A DNA stretch of 22,236 nt from contig WLNS01000007.1 of NCBI GenBank assembly GCA_009699665.1, positions 1 through 22,236 on the forward strand, written 5' to 3'. Made by a program: the position numbers and the translations under genes. This DNA comes from Actinomycetota bacterium. Its GTDB lineage: Bacteria > Actinomycetota > Actinomycetes > Actinomycetales > Microbacteriaceae. The notes beneath the pieces are model-generated. The model made no database searches and was not told the DNA's origin. It saw only the letters and a program-made list of their open reading frames with translations. Of the stretch, positions 1 through 7,279 are shown one piece after another. Position 1 is the stretch's first letter, and every line of letters starts with the position of its first letter.

Positions 1-11
1 ACTCTGCGTCG

Positions 12-1745
12 CTACCGGCCGCTGGCACCCGACCCAGACGACACCTCACGAAGCGTGTTCGTGCCACACTCCGCGAGGAAACGCGATGCCCGACGAACGT
101 GTCGATGCGCCGTTCCCGACGCAGCCCACGAGAGGTGCAGGCGTTCGCACGCCCGCGTGATCGCCACATAGAGCAGTCGACGTTCCTCGGCAACCGCATC
201 CACGCCGGAGGCGTAGCTGATGGGCATGAGCCCTTCGGCCACTCCCACGATGTAGACGTTCTTCCACTCGAGACCCTTGACAGAGTGAACCGAGGCCAGC
301 GTCACCGCATTCAGGGTTGGCTCGTGCCGAGCCTCGGCTCGGGCCATCAGCGTGTCGGTAAACGCGCGCAACGTGGTTCCGGGCGGCGCTTCGTCGGCCA
401 TCTCGATGAGGGCGTTGAGGGCCTCCCATTTAGCCCGGATGGCGCCCGAAGACTCGGGTGGCGCCTGGGTCCACCCCAACGCCCGCAGGACATCACTGAC
501 GGATTTGAAGAGGGGATCCGCGGTTTGCGTCACGGATTGTCCGCGGAGCGCCAACAGCGCGCGTTTCACATCGGGTAGATCGAAAAACCGTGTCGCGCCG
601 GCGACCTGATAGTTGACGCTTGCCTCGCCGAGGGCGCGCTCCAGGTTTGCCGATTGTGCGTTGGTTCGATACAGAACGGCGATATCCGAAGCCGGCGTTC
701 CTGACTCGATGTCTGATTTGATGCGCGAGGCGACGCCATATGCCTCCTCGTGATCCGAGGGAAATGCCGTCACCGTTGGTGTGGGACCACCGTCACGAAT
801 CGCCTGCAGAACTAGCGCCCCTGCGCGGTCTCGCATGAGCTCATTGGCCACGCGCACGATGGGCGCCCCCGAACGATAGTTGCGCTCAAGTCCCACCGTG
901 ATGGCCTGCGGAAATTCATTGTCGAAGTTGAGCAGATAGTCGCTGGTTGCGCCCGTAAACGAATAAATCGTTTGACTCGCATCACCCACGACGCAGACAT
1001 CGACTCGATCGCCACGCCACAGTTCGAGAAGGCGATGCTGAAGCGGCGACACGTCCTGATACTCATCGACGACGAAGAAACGGTATTGCTCGTGCACCTG
1101 CAGAGCCACCCGTGGCTCAGATTCCAGCAATCCCGCAGTCAGCAGAAGCACATCTTCGAAATCGATAGACGCTCTGTCGTCCTTCAACTTTTCGTAGGCC
1201 CGCTGAAGATCGACGCTCTGTTCCAGCGTGAGCGCACCGGGGAGCGCTCGAGAGGCAGCCCGGCGACCGTACTCGTCAAGGGTGAGGTTTGATACTTTGC
1301 GCCACTCCACTTCGGCCGCAACATCGCGAAGCGTCGCCGTGTCAAGTTTCAGGCCCAAGCTTGTGGCCGCCTCCGCTAGGGGGCGACCCTTGCCCTCGAT
1401 AACGCGCGGAGCGGGTGACCCCGTGATTTGAGGCCAAAAGTAGTTGAGTTGCCGCAGTGCCGACGCGTGAAAGGTGCGCGCAGACACACCTCCGGCACCG
1501 AGGTCGCGCAGTCGTGTGCGCATCTCTCCAGCCGCACGCTGGGTAAAGGTCAGGGCGAGAACGCGATCGGGAGCGTAGGTGCCCGTCGCAATTCCATAAG
1601 CAATGCGATGCGTGAGGGCCCGTGTTTTTCCGGTGCCTGCGCCGGCCAAAACGCGCACGGGCCCGCGAAGGGCGACGGCGACGCGTCGTTGTTCGTCGTC
1701 AAGAGCCGCCAGAATCTCTTCAGGGTCTAGCGTTTCCCCAGCCAC
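12..1745 (-). CDS. UvrD2-like superfamily 1 DNA helicase (short form)
   Basis: ATP-dependent 3'-5' DNA helicase of the UvrD/Rep/PcrA family, expected in DNA repair. With the GTG start at 1745 it has 577 residues. Visible motifs: Q motif LDDEQ, Walker A LAGAGTGKT (about 33-41), Ia LALTFTQRAA, II VDEYQD (about 226-231), III VGDASQTIYSFTGA, IV LERNYRS, V SVHSVKGLEW and VI YVAITRA near the C terminus. I chose GTG 1745 because a perfect AGGAGG lies 4 nt upstream. The in-frame ATG at 1778 has only a GAGGA touching it and would overlap nudC by 52 bp rather than 19. nudC directly upstream matches the actinobacterial uvrD2 locus. The protein ends about 30 residues after motif VI, so the C-terminal HRDC domain and tetracysteine region I recall for mycobacterial UvrD2 are missing. 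Helicase identity is sure; the UvrD2 label rests on gene order. Confidence 0.93.
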   Translation of the reverse strand: MAGETLDPEEILAALDDEQRRVAVALRGPVRVLAGAGTGKTRALTHRIAYGIATGTYAPDRVLALTFTQRAAGEMRTRLRDLGAGGVSARTFHASALRQLNYFWPQITGSPAPRVIEGKGRPLAEAATSLGLKLDTATLRDVAAEVEWRKVSNLTLDEYGRRAASRALPGALTLEQSVDLQRAYEKLKDDRASIDFEDVLLLTAGLLESEPRVALQVHEQYRFFVVDEYQDVSPLQHRLLELWRGDRVDVCVVGDASQTIYSFTGATSDYLLNFDNEFPQAITVGLERNYRSGAPIVRVANELMRDRAGALVLQAIRDGGPTPTVTAFPSDHEEAYGVASRIKSDIESGTPASDIAVLYRTNAQSANLERALGEASVNYQVAGATRFFDLPDVKRALLALRGQSVTQTADPLFKSVSDVLRALGWTQAPPESSGAIRAKWEALNALIEMADEAPPGTTLRAFTDTLMARAEARHEPTLNAVTLASVHSVKGLEWKNVYIVGVAEGLMPISYASGVDAVAEERRLLYVAITRACERLHLSWAASGTAHRHVRRASRFLAECGTNTLREVSSGSGASGR

Positions 1746-2680
1746 GTGTCCTCCTGAGACAGCGGCTGTCCCAGCCATTCCTCGATCAGGTGCCGTGCAA
1801 TCGAGACCGGGCCGGGAAGCTTAATCGTGTCGGCCTCTGATTCGGCGATGATCTGTTCGCGAGTAAACCACCGCAGGGTGAGAATCTCTTCTCCGTCGGC
1901 AATGAGATTGTCGGCGTTTTCACCGGGTGCTAGCGATGCCCGAAAGCCCAACATGAGCGAAGCCGGAAACGGCCACGGCTGAGAGGCGATATAAACCGGA
2001 TCGACGACCCGCAAACCGCACTCCTCGTAAACCTCACGCACCACCGCGTCCTCGAGGGATTCGCCGGGCTCCACGTATCCCGCGAGAAGTGAAAATCTAT
2101 CTTTCTCCCACAGTGCGTTATTGCCGAGCAGGAGGCGGTCATCGGCGTCGGTGACGAGCACGATAATGGCCGAGTCAGTGCGCGGAAAGACCTGAGCCCC
2201 CGACTCGTCGATCCGCACCCATCCGCCTACGTCGGAACGTGAGGGCTGACCGCTCTGAGGCGCGAACGGATGTGATCTGTGCCAGTTGACGAGAGCCAGG
2301 GCCTGCGTGAAAAGACCGGAATCACGATCGCTGAGGCTCGGTCCGACAAGTCGTAAATCCAGCCACTCTGCGCTCGGATTGTTTTGCTGCGCCAGAGCCA
2401 GCGCCTCGTCAGCGCTAAAGGCTGCATCGGTCATCACGGCGACGAACTGCGCCTGATCCGTGCGGCCCAAATACAGACGCTCGGTCGCGGTCACCCCGGG
2501 CGCCGCCAACATCACGATGGCATCGTCAGCGATCAGAGTGGCACTCTGGTGAATAACGAGCACATGAGTGTCGGCGTCGTGCCACACGGCTTCCATCAGT
2601 GTGGCATCACCGCGGCGCACAGCATCCCGATCGTGGGAATTGCGGGATAAAGCAAGTCGGCGACGCAATTCGTGCGACAT
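1727..2680 (-). CDS. nudC: NudC-type NAD(H) pyrophosphatase (Nudix), zinc-ribbon-less
   Basis: Nudix hydrolase expected to split NADH/NAD+ into NMN(H) and AMP, and by family to remove NAD caps from RNA. The protein has 317 residues, close to other actinobacterial NudC proteins. The Nudix box at about 201-223 is complete (GYVEPGE, then REVYEECGL). It is followed by the NudC-specific SQPWPFPAS array (about 233-241) that defines NADH specificity. The segment that normally carries the four-cysteine zinc ribbon (about 137-168, ending GGWVR...FPRTD) is present but has no cysteine. The only cysteine in the protein is in the Nudix box. The start is an ATG with a GAGGG 4 nt upstream. The gene overlaps the downstream helicase by 19 bp, so the two are co-transcribed. 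This is the gene order of the actinobacterial uvrD2 locus. Confidence 0.93.
   Translation of the reverse strand: MSHELRRRLALSRNSHDRDAVRRGDATLMEAVWHDADTHVLVIHQSATLIADDAIVMLAAPGVTATERLYLGRTDQAQFVAVMTDAAFSADEALALAQQNNPSAEWLDLRLVGPSLSDRDSGLFTQALALVNWHRSHPFAPQSGQPSRSDVGGWVRIDESGAQVFPRTDSAIIVLVTDADDRLLLGNNALWEKDRFSLLAGYVEPGESLEDAVVREVYEECGLRVVDPVYIASQPWPFPASLMLGFRASLAPGENADNLIADGEEILTLRWFTREQIIAESEADTIKLPGPVSIARHLIEEWLGQPLSQEDTWLGKR
1750..1755 (-). promoter_or_regulatory. Strong Shine-Dalgarno of the UvrD2-like gene
   Basis: Minus-strand AGGAGG sits 4 nt before GTG 1745, inside the last codons of nudC. It decides the helicase start and implies its own ribosome loading within the nudC-helicase transcript. 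Confidence 0.75.
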
Positions 2681-2754
2681 GTGTCCCTCACGTTCCCTTC
2701 AGAACTCTCACGACGAAGCGCGTGGCGTTTCACACCAGTCGCTTGTTCGCGACC

Positions 2755-2761
2755 TACCCTA
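2755..2761 (+). promoter_or_regulatory. -10 element, leaderless start of the APH-fold gene (possibly bidirectional)
   Basis: Plus-strand TACCCT (2755-2760) lies exactly 6 nt before ATG 2767, so transcription would begin at or next to the A of the start codon. No Shine-Dalgarno is visible. The reverse strand of TACCCTA reads TAGGGTA, so the same 7 bp offers a TANNNT box toward nudC, with a leader of about 70 nt. No convincing -35 element was found. Confidence 0.5.
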
Positions 2762-2766
2762 AAAAC

Positions 2767-3765
2767 ATGGCTCGTTCTCACTTCACTTTAGCGGCGCTCG
2801 TGGTCTCTGCCGTGCCCGACTTTGACCCGGCCCGAGTAACCCCCCTGACGTCGGGAATGGACGCCGATTTTGAATCCGCTCTGGTCACCGATCTCAACGG
2901 GCGCGAGGTCATCGTGCGCCTACCGACGTCGCGTTCTACCGAGCAAGCGCTCTCGAATGAGGTTCGCGCCCTCGAGATTCTGACCGTGGGCGTGCGATCT
3001 CGATTGGGCTTCGAGGTGCCCACCGTCTGCGGCCGCGCCCCCATGGGTAACACTTTTGGTTTGGTCTTCGACCGGCCGCCCGGAGATGCCGTGCACCTGG
3101 GTGACGTCATCGCGGGAACCGTGGTGCCCGCGGCGATTGGTCGCTCGATGGCGGCCATTCACGAGTTGCCCGCAAATCTCGTCTCGGACGCAGGGTTGTC
3201 GTATGTTTCTGCCACCGCCGCGCAGCAACGCGCGCGCGACATTGTCGAGCGCGCCGTCGGCACCAACATGCTGCCGGCTGTGCTCGAGACGCGCTGGAGT
3301 CGAGCGGTGGTTGACGCCCGAATCTGGCAGTTCGATCCAACGGTCATCCACGGATCGCTCGGGATTGGAAACTTCCTGTTCGGCGAAGATTCCGTGTCTG
3401 CGATTCAGGGCTGGGGATCGCTTCACGTCGGCGATCCGGCGGTCGACCTCATGTGGTTGACCAATGCCGAGCCGGCCGCAACCGATGAAGCGTTCCAGGC
3501 CTATCACGACGTCCGTCTGTCGAGCACAGACCCCAACATCCGGCGTCGTGCGGTGTTGTATTCCGAACTTGAGATTGCGAAATGGCTGCTTCACGGGGTG
3601 CGCGAGCGAAGTGCTGAGATTGTCGAGGATGCCACCGAGATGATGAACCGGCTGGTGTCTACTATCGATGACGAACCGGTCAACTCTGTCGGCGTGGGAA
3701 CAGAGCCCATCATGACCGTCGTCGAGGTCGAGGATATGCTCGGCGAAGTCGCGCCCTCCAGCTAA
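2767..3765 (+). CDS. APH-fold phosphotransferase-like protein, predicted pseudokinase
   Basis: The 332-residue protein has the layout of aminoglycoside/macrolide phosphotransferase-like kinases: an N-lobe with EVIVRLP and a helix E (LSNEVRALEIL), then the C-lobe block VIHGSLGIGN...IQGWGS...VGDPAVDLMWL at about 193-231. In active members this block reads HGD(x4)N and I/L-D-W. Here the catalytic Asp is Ser197 and the metal-binding Asp is Gly215, while His195, Gly196, Asn202 and GDPAVDL remain. Phosphotransfer is therefore doubtful, and a binding or scaffold role is possible. An acidic C-terminal tail of about 45 residues follows. ATG 2767 is the first sensible start; the frame extends upstream into nudC without homology. 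The gene stands alone, divergent from nudC and convergent with adnB. Its substrate is unknown. I do not call it antibiotic resistance. Confidence 0.85.
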   Translation: MARSHFTLAALVVSAVPDFDPARVTPLTSGMDADFESALVTDLNGREVIVRLPTSRSTEQALSNEVRALEILTVGVRSRLGFEVPTVCGRAPMGNTFGLVFDRPPGDAVHLGDVIAGTVVPAAIGRSMAAIHELPANLVSDAGLSYVSATAAQQRARDIVERAVGTNMLPAVLETRWSRAVVDARIWQFDPTVIHGSLGIGNFLFGEDSVSAIQGWGSLHVGDPAVDLMWLTNAEPAATDEAFQAYHDVRLSSTDPNIRRRAVLYSELEIAKWLLHGVRERSAEIVEDATEMMNRLVSTIDDEPVNSVGVGTEPIMTVVEVEDMLGEVAPSS

Positions 3766-3780
3766 CAGCAGATTCTGCTG
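3766..3780. other. Perfect 6-bp inverted repeat after the APH-fold gene
   Basis: CAGCAG-ATT-CTGCTG begins on the base after the TAA stop. It can form a 6-bp stem with a 3-nt loop. No T tract follows, so I do not call it a proven terminator. It could be a transcript-end structure between the convergent genes. Confidence 0.35.
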
Positions 3781-3792
3781 CGTAGGCCCAGC

Positions 3793-3840
3793 GGTTCGGC
3801 GGTTCGAGGATTCGAGGATTCGAGGGTTCGGCAGTTCGGC
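3793..3840. repeat. Six tandem 8-bp units (RRTTCGRS)
   Basis: The units are GGTTCGGC, GGTTCGAG, GATTCGAG, GATTCGAG, GGTTCGGC and AGTTCGGC, back to back with no spacer. The TTCG core is invariant. The array fills most of the 85 bp between the convergent APH-fold and adnB genes and is not in any called coding sequence. Confidence 0.85.
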
Positions 3841-3850
3841 ATGACAGCGC

Positions 3851-6800
3851 CTACCGCGTATCTTGCGCGGACGACTCGAGGATTCCCCACCACAGTCGCT
3901 CGAGCTCGTCATAGCGAAGCAGTCGATCGGGTCGAATAACAACGTCATCGGCGACGAAGTAAAACACCGCATCGATGTTGTCTTCGGGTATTCCGTGATA
4001 CACCGAATAGGCGGCGCGATAGAGCGCCAATTGATACGCCCGAGCCTCGAGATCGCGGCCATCTCGAGGTGCTTTGCCCGTCTTCCAGTCGACGATCTCG
4101 AAACGAGGCTCGCCGCTCGATGCAGACTGATAGACCGCATCGATTTTGCAGACGACGATGTTGGGGCCGAGCGGCAAATGTATTTCTGTTTCGACCTCAA
4201 CCGGCTTTCTTTCGGCCCATGGCGAGGTTTCGAAAGTTTTTTGCAGGGAGGCCAATTTTTTTGCATCGCGCATATCGAGGGTGTCTTCGGGCTCGTCACC
4301 GCGCGATTCGGCCGAGGTCACGCCAATGTCGGCGTCTCCGTCGATATATTCGTCAAGGTCAAAAAGAGTCGGCGACACAGCACCCAGGGATCGAGTTTCG
4401 ACCCACGCATGAAAGAGGGTGCCCAACATGGTGGCCCGATAGGGCTGCTGCGGAAGGGGGCGACGAAGCACATTTTGGGCCGGAGAGCCCTGCGGCGAAA
4501 CGCCACGCGACGCAGGTGTGTCATCAGCCACGGAAGCCTGGGGCTCGAGCACCGACGCCACAAAGTCCTTGAATTGCGAGGCGGGTATGCGCTGTGGCAG
4601 AGGCGTTCGTGTCTCACCTTGACTGCGTCGGTCTCGTTCAGCGATCAAGAGATCAATGTCGTCATTCAGCCGGCTCGGTTCACGGTGCGACCGCTCCGAA
4701 TCGGCGAGTGCCTCGCGCACCGCTTGCTCGGCTAATTTGACCTTCGGCTCGCGCGAACCCAGTGGTGGCATGGGCCAATCCACCGTTTCGCTGTTCGCCT
4801 TCCAGGGATTCACGGTTTCTGTGGGTGGGGGTGGCAGGGGGGAGTTCGCCAAACCTGCCCCGTCAATCTCAACGAGGTAAGGGCTCGGGTCGCGTCGTGT
4901 TTTGCCGCCGGCCCACCACGATCCGCTCAGCAGGAGGTCATGGGCTGACCGAGTCAACGCCACGTAAGCCAGTCGCCGCTCTCCTACGAGATAGCGCTCT
5001 CGCGCGCTATCAACGTAAGCCACGAATGAGTCTTCAAGGTCACGCTGATCGGTCGCGTTCTCAAAGTCCCAGACTCGGCCCAGGTCAGCGCGATCCGCAC
5101 GAAGCTGCTCGGGCAGAGTGCCGAGGTCGGTCCATTTGGCGGTGTTTGACGTGATCGTTCTCCCGTCTTCGGCAATCATGCGCCCGACCGCGACGAGATC
5201 CCACTCGAGGCCCTTCGATGCATGAATCGTCAAAAGCTGAACGACATTGCCTTCGGGCTCATCTTCGACCGGGCTCAGCCGCTCGCGTCGCTCGACCTCG
5301 TCGATCCACGACAGGAACGAGCCCAAGGTGGGATTGTTATCTGTTGTCATGAACGACGTCACCGTATCGAGAAATGTTTCAACACTGGCTTCACCCGCCG
5401 TGATTCGGTCATTTGCCGCAAGTTCAGCGTCGAGATTCATCTCGCTCATGACCAGGCGCACGAGGTCGCGAAGATTCATTCCCGCGTGACGGCGAAGTGT
5501 CGCAATAACGCCCCCCGCTTCTTTCATGCGTTCAAAGCCGGTGGCGCTGAGTTCGGCAACAGCTCGATGCGTCGTGTCGGTCACACTCGTGATGAAATCG
5601 AGAGCGTCGATGAGGCTCTGGCCGTCTGCCACAGAGACGGAATCCTTGAGCGACTGACGAACCTCTTTGCTCAACTTCTGTAAATTGTGGTCACGCTCCG
5701 ACAACCACCGCGCCGTCGCCTTCAGCGCCCTCAGGTCGCGGGGTGAGATCTGCCAGCGAGCGCCCGCCAGAAGTCGAATCAACTGGCTGTCGGCACGAGT
5801 GTCGTGCATGACCCGCAGAGTACACACGATGTCGACAATGACCGGCTCCATAAAGAGTCCGCCCAGTCCCAACACGTGCGTCGGAATTCCCTGTTTTTCG
5901 AGTGCCCGCTTTATGGGCAAGAGATCTGCCGTCTTGCGAGTTAATAGTGCGGCTGTGGCGGGCCTGCGGTCGGATGGCCACTCAGCGAACTTTCGGTGAA
6001 ACCACAGAGCGATGTCGTGTGCTTCGTCAGCGATGGTCGAAGGAAAGATGACGTCGACGCTGCCATGATGGCCCTTGCCTGCTTTGAGCTGAAAGCCGTC
6101 TGCTGATGCGACGGCGCTGCGCGGTAACGGCTCGGCGACGAGATTTGCCACGTCAAGCACTTCTTGGGCATTGCGCCACGAATATGACAGAGAGAACTGA
6201 TGGCCCTCACGCGCCGGCGAGAAGGCGGCAAAAAAGCGCTGCGGCAACATGTTCGACGCGCTCGCTCCGCGCCACCCATAAATAGCCTGGTTGGGATCAC
6301 CCACCGCCATGACTGTCTTGCCGGCGAAGAGGCTCGACAACAGAGCAACCTGAACGCTCGACGTGTCCTGGTATTCGTCGAGCAGAATAAATCGGTAGCT
6401 CGAAGCCACCTGATCCCGAACAAGCGGAATCTGCACCAGGCGGTGGGCCAAGGCGATTTGGTCACCGAACTCAATCAGGTGTCGCTCACGCTTAATTTTC
6501 TCGTAGGCATCGACAACGCCGCACAGAATACTTAATCGCGCCGCGACCGTCAGGCCCTTCTTGTAGGCAGGCTGCGGAACACGATGCGTCGTGCCGCGCA
6601 GCGTGATGGGCAGCGGTTCAACGTGACGTGCGAAATCGTGCACGAAGTGACACAGGTCTGAGGTGGCGACCATGTTGTCTGTCAGCGTTCGGGCGACAGA
6701 CAGGGTGGCGTCAATCACCGCGCTGAGTGTGAGGTCGAGTTCAGCCAACGACGTGCCCGGATAGTCAAGAGCCGCTGCGCGCGCAAGCTGCCAGGCCGTG

Positions 6801-7279
6801 GCTTCTGTCATTACGGCCGCCGCTCCATCCATGCCGGCAAGATGGCCGTATTCCGAGAAAATGCGATTTGCGAACGCGTTGTATGTGGTCATGCTCGCCG
6901 AAAAGAGTCCGCTAGTCGCGTTGTCGTCGTTGCCCGTGGGCATCATGCCGCCAAATGCTAAAGCGTCGAGCCCCTCACGCACCCGACCCGCCAGTGAGGT
7001 GGCCGCGCGTCGCGTGAAAGTCATGCCCAGGATCTCATCGAGCCGGGCGTGACCATTCGCGACGAGCCAGAGCACACGCATCGTCATCGTTTCGGTCTTA
7101 CCGCTGCCGGCACCGGCTGTGACGAGAGCGCACGTCGAGGTATCGCCGGCGACAATGAGCCGTTGTTCTTCGGTCAGTATCGTTGGCGTTATGGGCGCGC
7201 CCGGTGAGCCCGCCCGTCGACGCAGCTCTTCTCGCCAGCGCGAAATGGCGTCAGCGATATCTTGCGCGGTGTAGGTCAT
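3851..7279 (-). CDS. adnB: AdnB-like helicase-nuclease subunit (UvrD motor plus PD-(D/E)XK nuclease)
   Basis: Predicted motor subunit of the AdnAB complex, which unwinds and resects double-strand breaks in actinobacteria. It has 1142 residues, in the range of known AdnB proteins. All superfamily 1 motifs look intact: Walker A TAGAGSGKT (about 54-62), Ia GMTFTRRAA, II LLDEYQD (about 299-305), III VGDPNQAIYGWRG (about 326-338), V TIHASKGLEWD and VI YVALTRS. The C-terminal nuclease has an H-containing GTLFHAWVE, the acidic CKIDAVY, the VDWKTGK core (about 1063-1069) and YQLALY, the full set of a RecB-type PD-(D/E)XK fold. The ATG overlaps the adnA stop as ATGA, so the two are translationally coupled and probably made in equal amounts. 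Position between nudC/uvrD2 and adnA matches the mycobacterial locus. RecB or generic UvrD labels would be less precise. Confidence 0.93.
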   Translation of the reverse strand: MTYTAQDIADAISRWREELRRRAGSPGAPITPTILTEEQRLIVAGDTSTCALVTAGAGSGKTETMTMRVLWLVANGHARLDEILGMTFTRRAATSLAGRVREGLDALAFGGMMPTGNDDNATSGLFSASMTTYNAFANRIFSEYGHLAGMDGAAAVMTEATAWQLARAAALDYPGTSLAELDLTLSAVIDATLSVARTLTDNMVATSDLCHFVHDFARHVEPLPITLRGTTHRVPQPAYKKGLTVAARLSILCGVVDAYEKIKRERHLIEFGDQIALAHRLVQIPLVRDQVASSYRFILLDEYQDTSSVQVALLSSLFAGKTVMAVGDPNQAIYGWRGASASNMLPQRFFAAFSPAREGHQFSLSYSWRNAQEVLDVANLVAEPLPRSAVASADGFQLKAGKGHHGSVDVIFPSTIADEAHDIALWFHRKFAEWPSDRRPATAALLTRKTADLLPIKRALEKQGIPTHVLGLGGLFMEPVIVDIVCTLRVMHDTRADSQLIRLLAGARWQISPRDLRALKATARWLSERDHNLQKLSKEVRQSLKDSVSVADGQSLIDALDFITSVTDTTHRAVAELSATGFERMKEAGGVIATLRRHAGMNLRDLVRLVMSEMNLDAELAANDRITAGEASVETFLDTVTSFMTTDNNPTLGSFLSWIDEVERRERLSPVEDEPEGNVVQLLTIHASKGLEWDLVAVGRMIAEDGRTITSNTAKWTDLGTLPEQLRADRADLGRVWDFENATDQRDLEDSFVAYVDSARERYLVGERRLAYVALTRSAHDLLLSGSWWAGGKTRRDPSPYLVEIDGAGLANSPLPPPPTETVNPWKANSETVDWPMPPLGSREPKVKLAEQAVREALADSERSHREPSRLNDDIDLLIAERDRRSQGETRTPLPQRIPASQFKDFVASVLEPQASVADDTPASRGVSPQGSPAQNVLRRPLPQQPYRATMLGTLFHAWVETRSLGAVSPTLFDLDEYIDGDADIGVTSAESRGDEPEDTLDMRDAKKLASLQKTFETSPWAERKPVEVETEIHLPLGPNIVVCKIDAVYQSASSGEPRFEIVDWKTGKAPRDGRDLEARAYQLALYRAAYSVYHGIPEDNIDAVFYFVADDVVIRPDRLLRYDELERLWWGILESSAQDTR

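Noticed and set aside
2767..3765. Antibiotic resistance kinase (aminoglycoside or macrolide phosphotransferase)
   Set aside because: The catalytic and metal-binding aspartates are both absent and the locus is a housekeeping repair region.
3766..3780. Rho-independent terminator at CAGCAG-ATT-CTGCTG
   Set aside because: The stem is short and no T tract follows on either strand. Kept only as an inverted repeat.
3793..3840. CRISPR-like array
   Set aside because: Units are 8 bp and contiguous with no unique spacers, and no cas gene is present. It is a simple tandem repeat.
2920..4299. Long minus-strand open frame across the APH-fold gene and the end of adnB
   Set aside because: It runs antisense through a recognisable APH-fold gene and in another frame of adnB. 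Its translation is low-complexity Arg/Ser-rich and matches no family.
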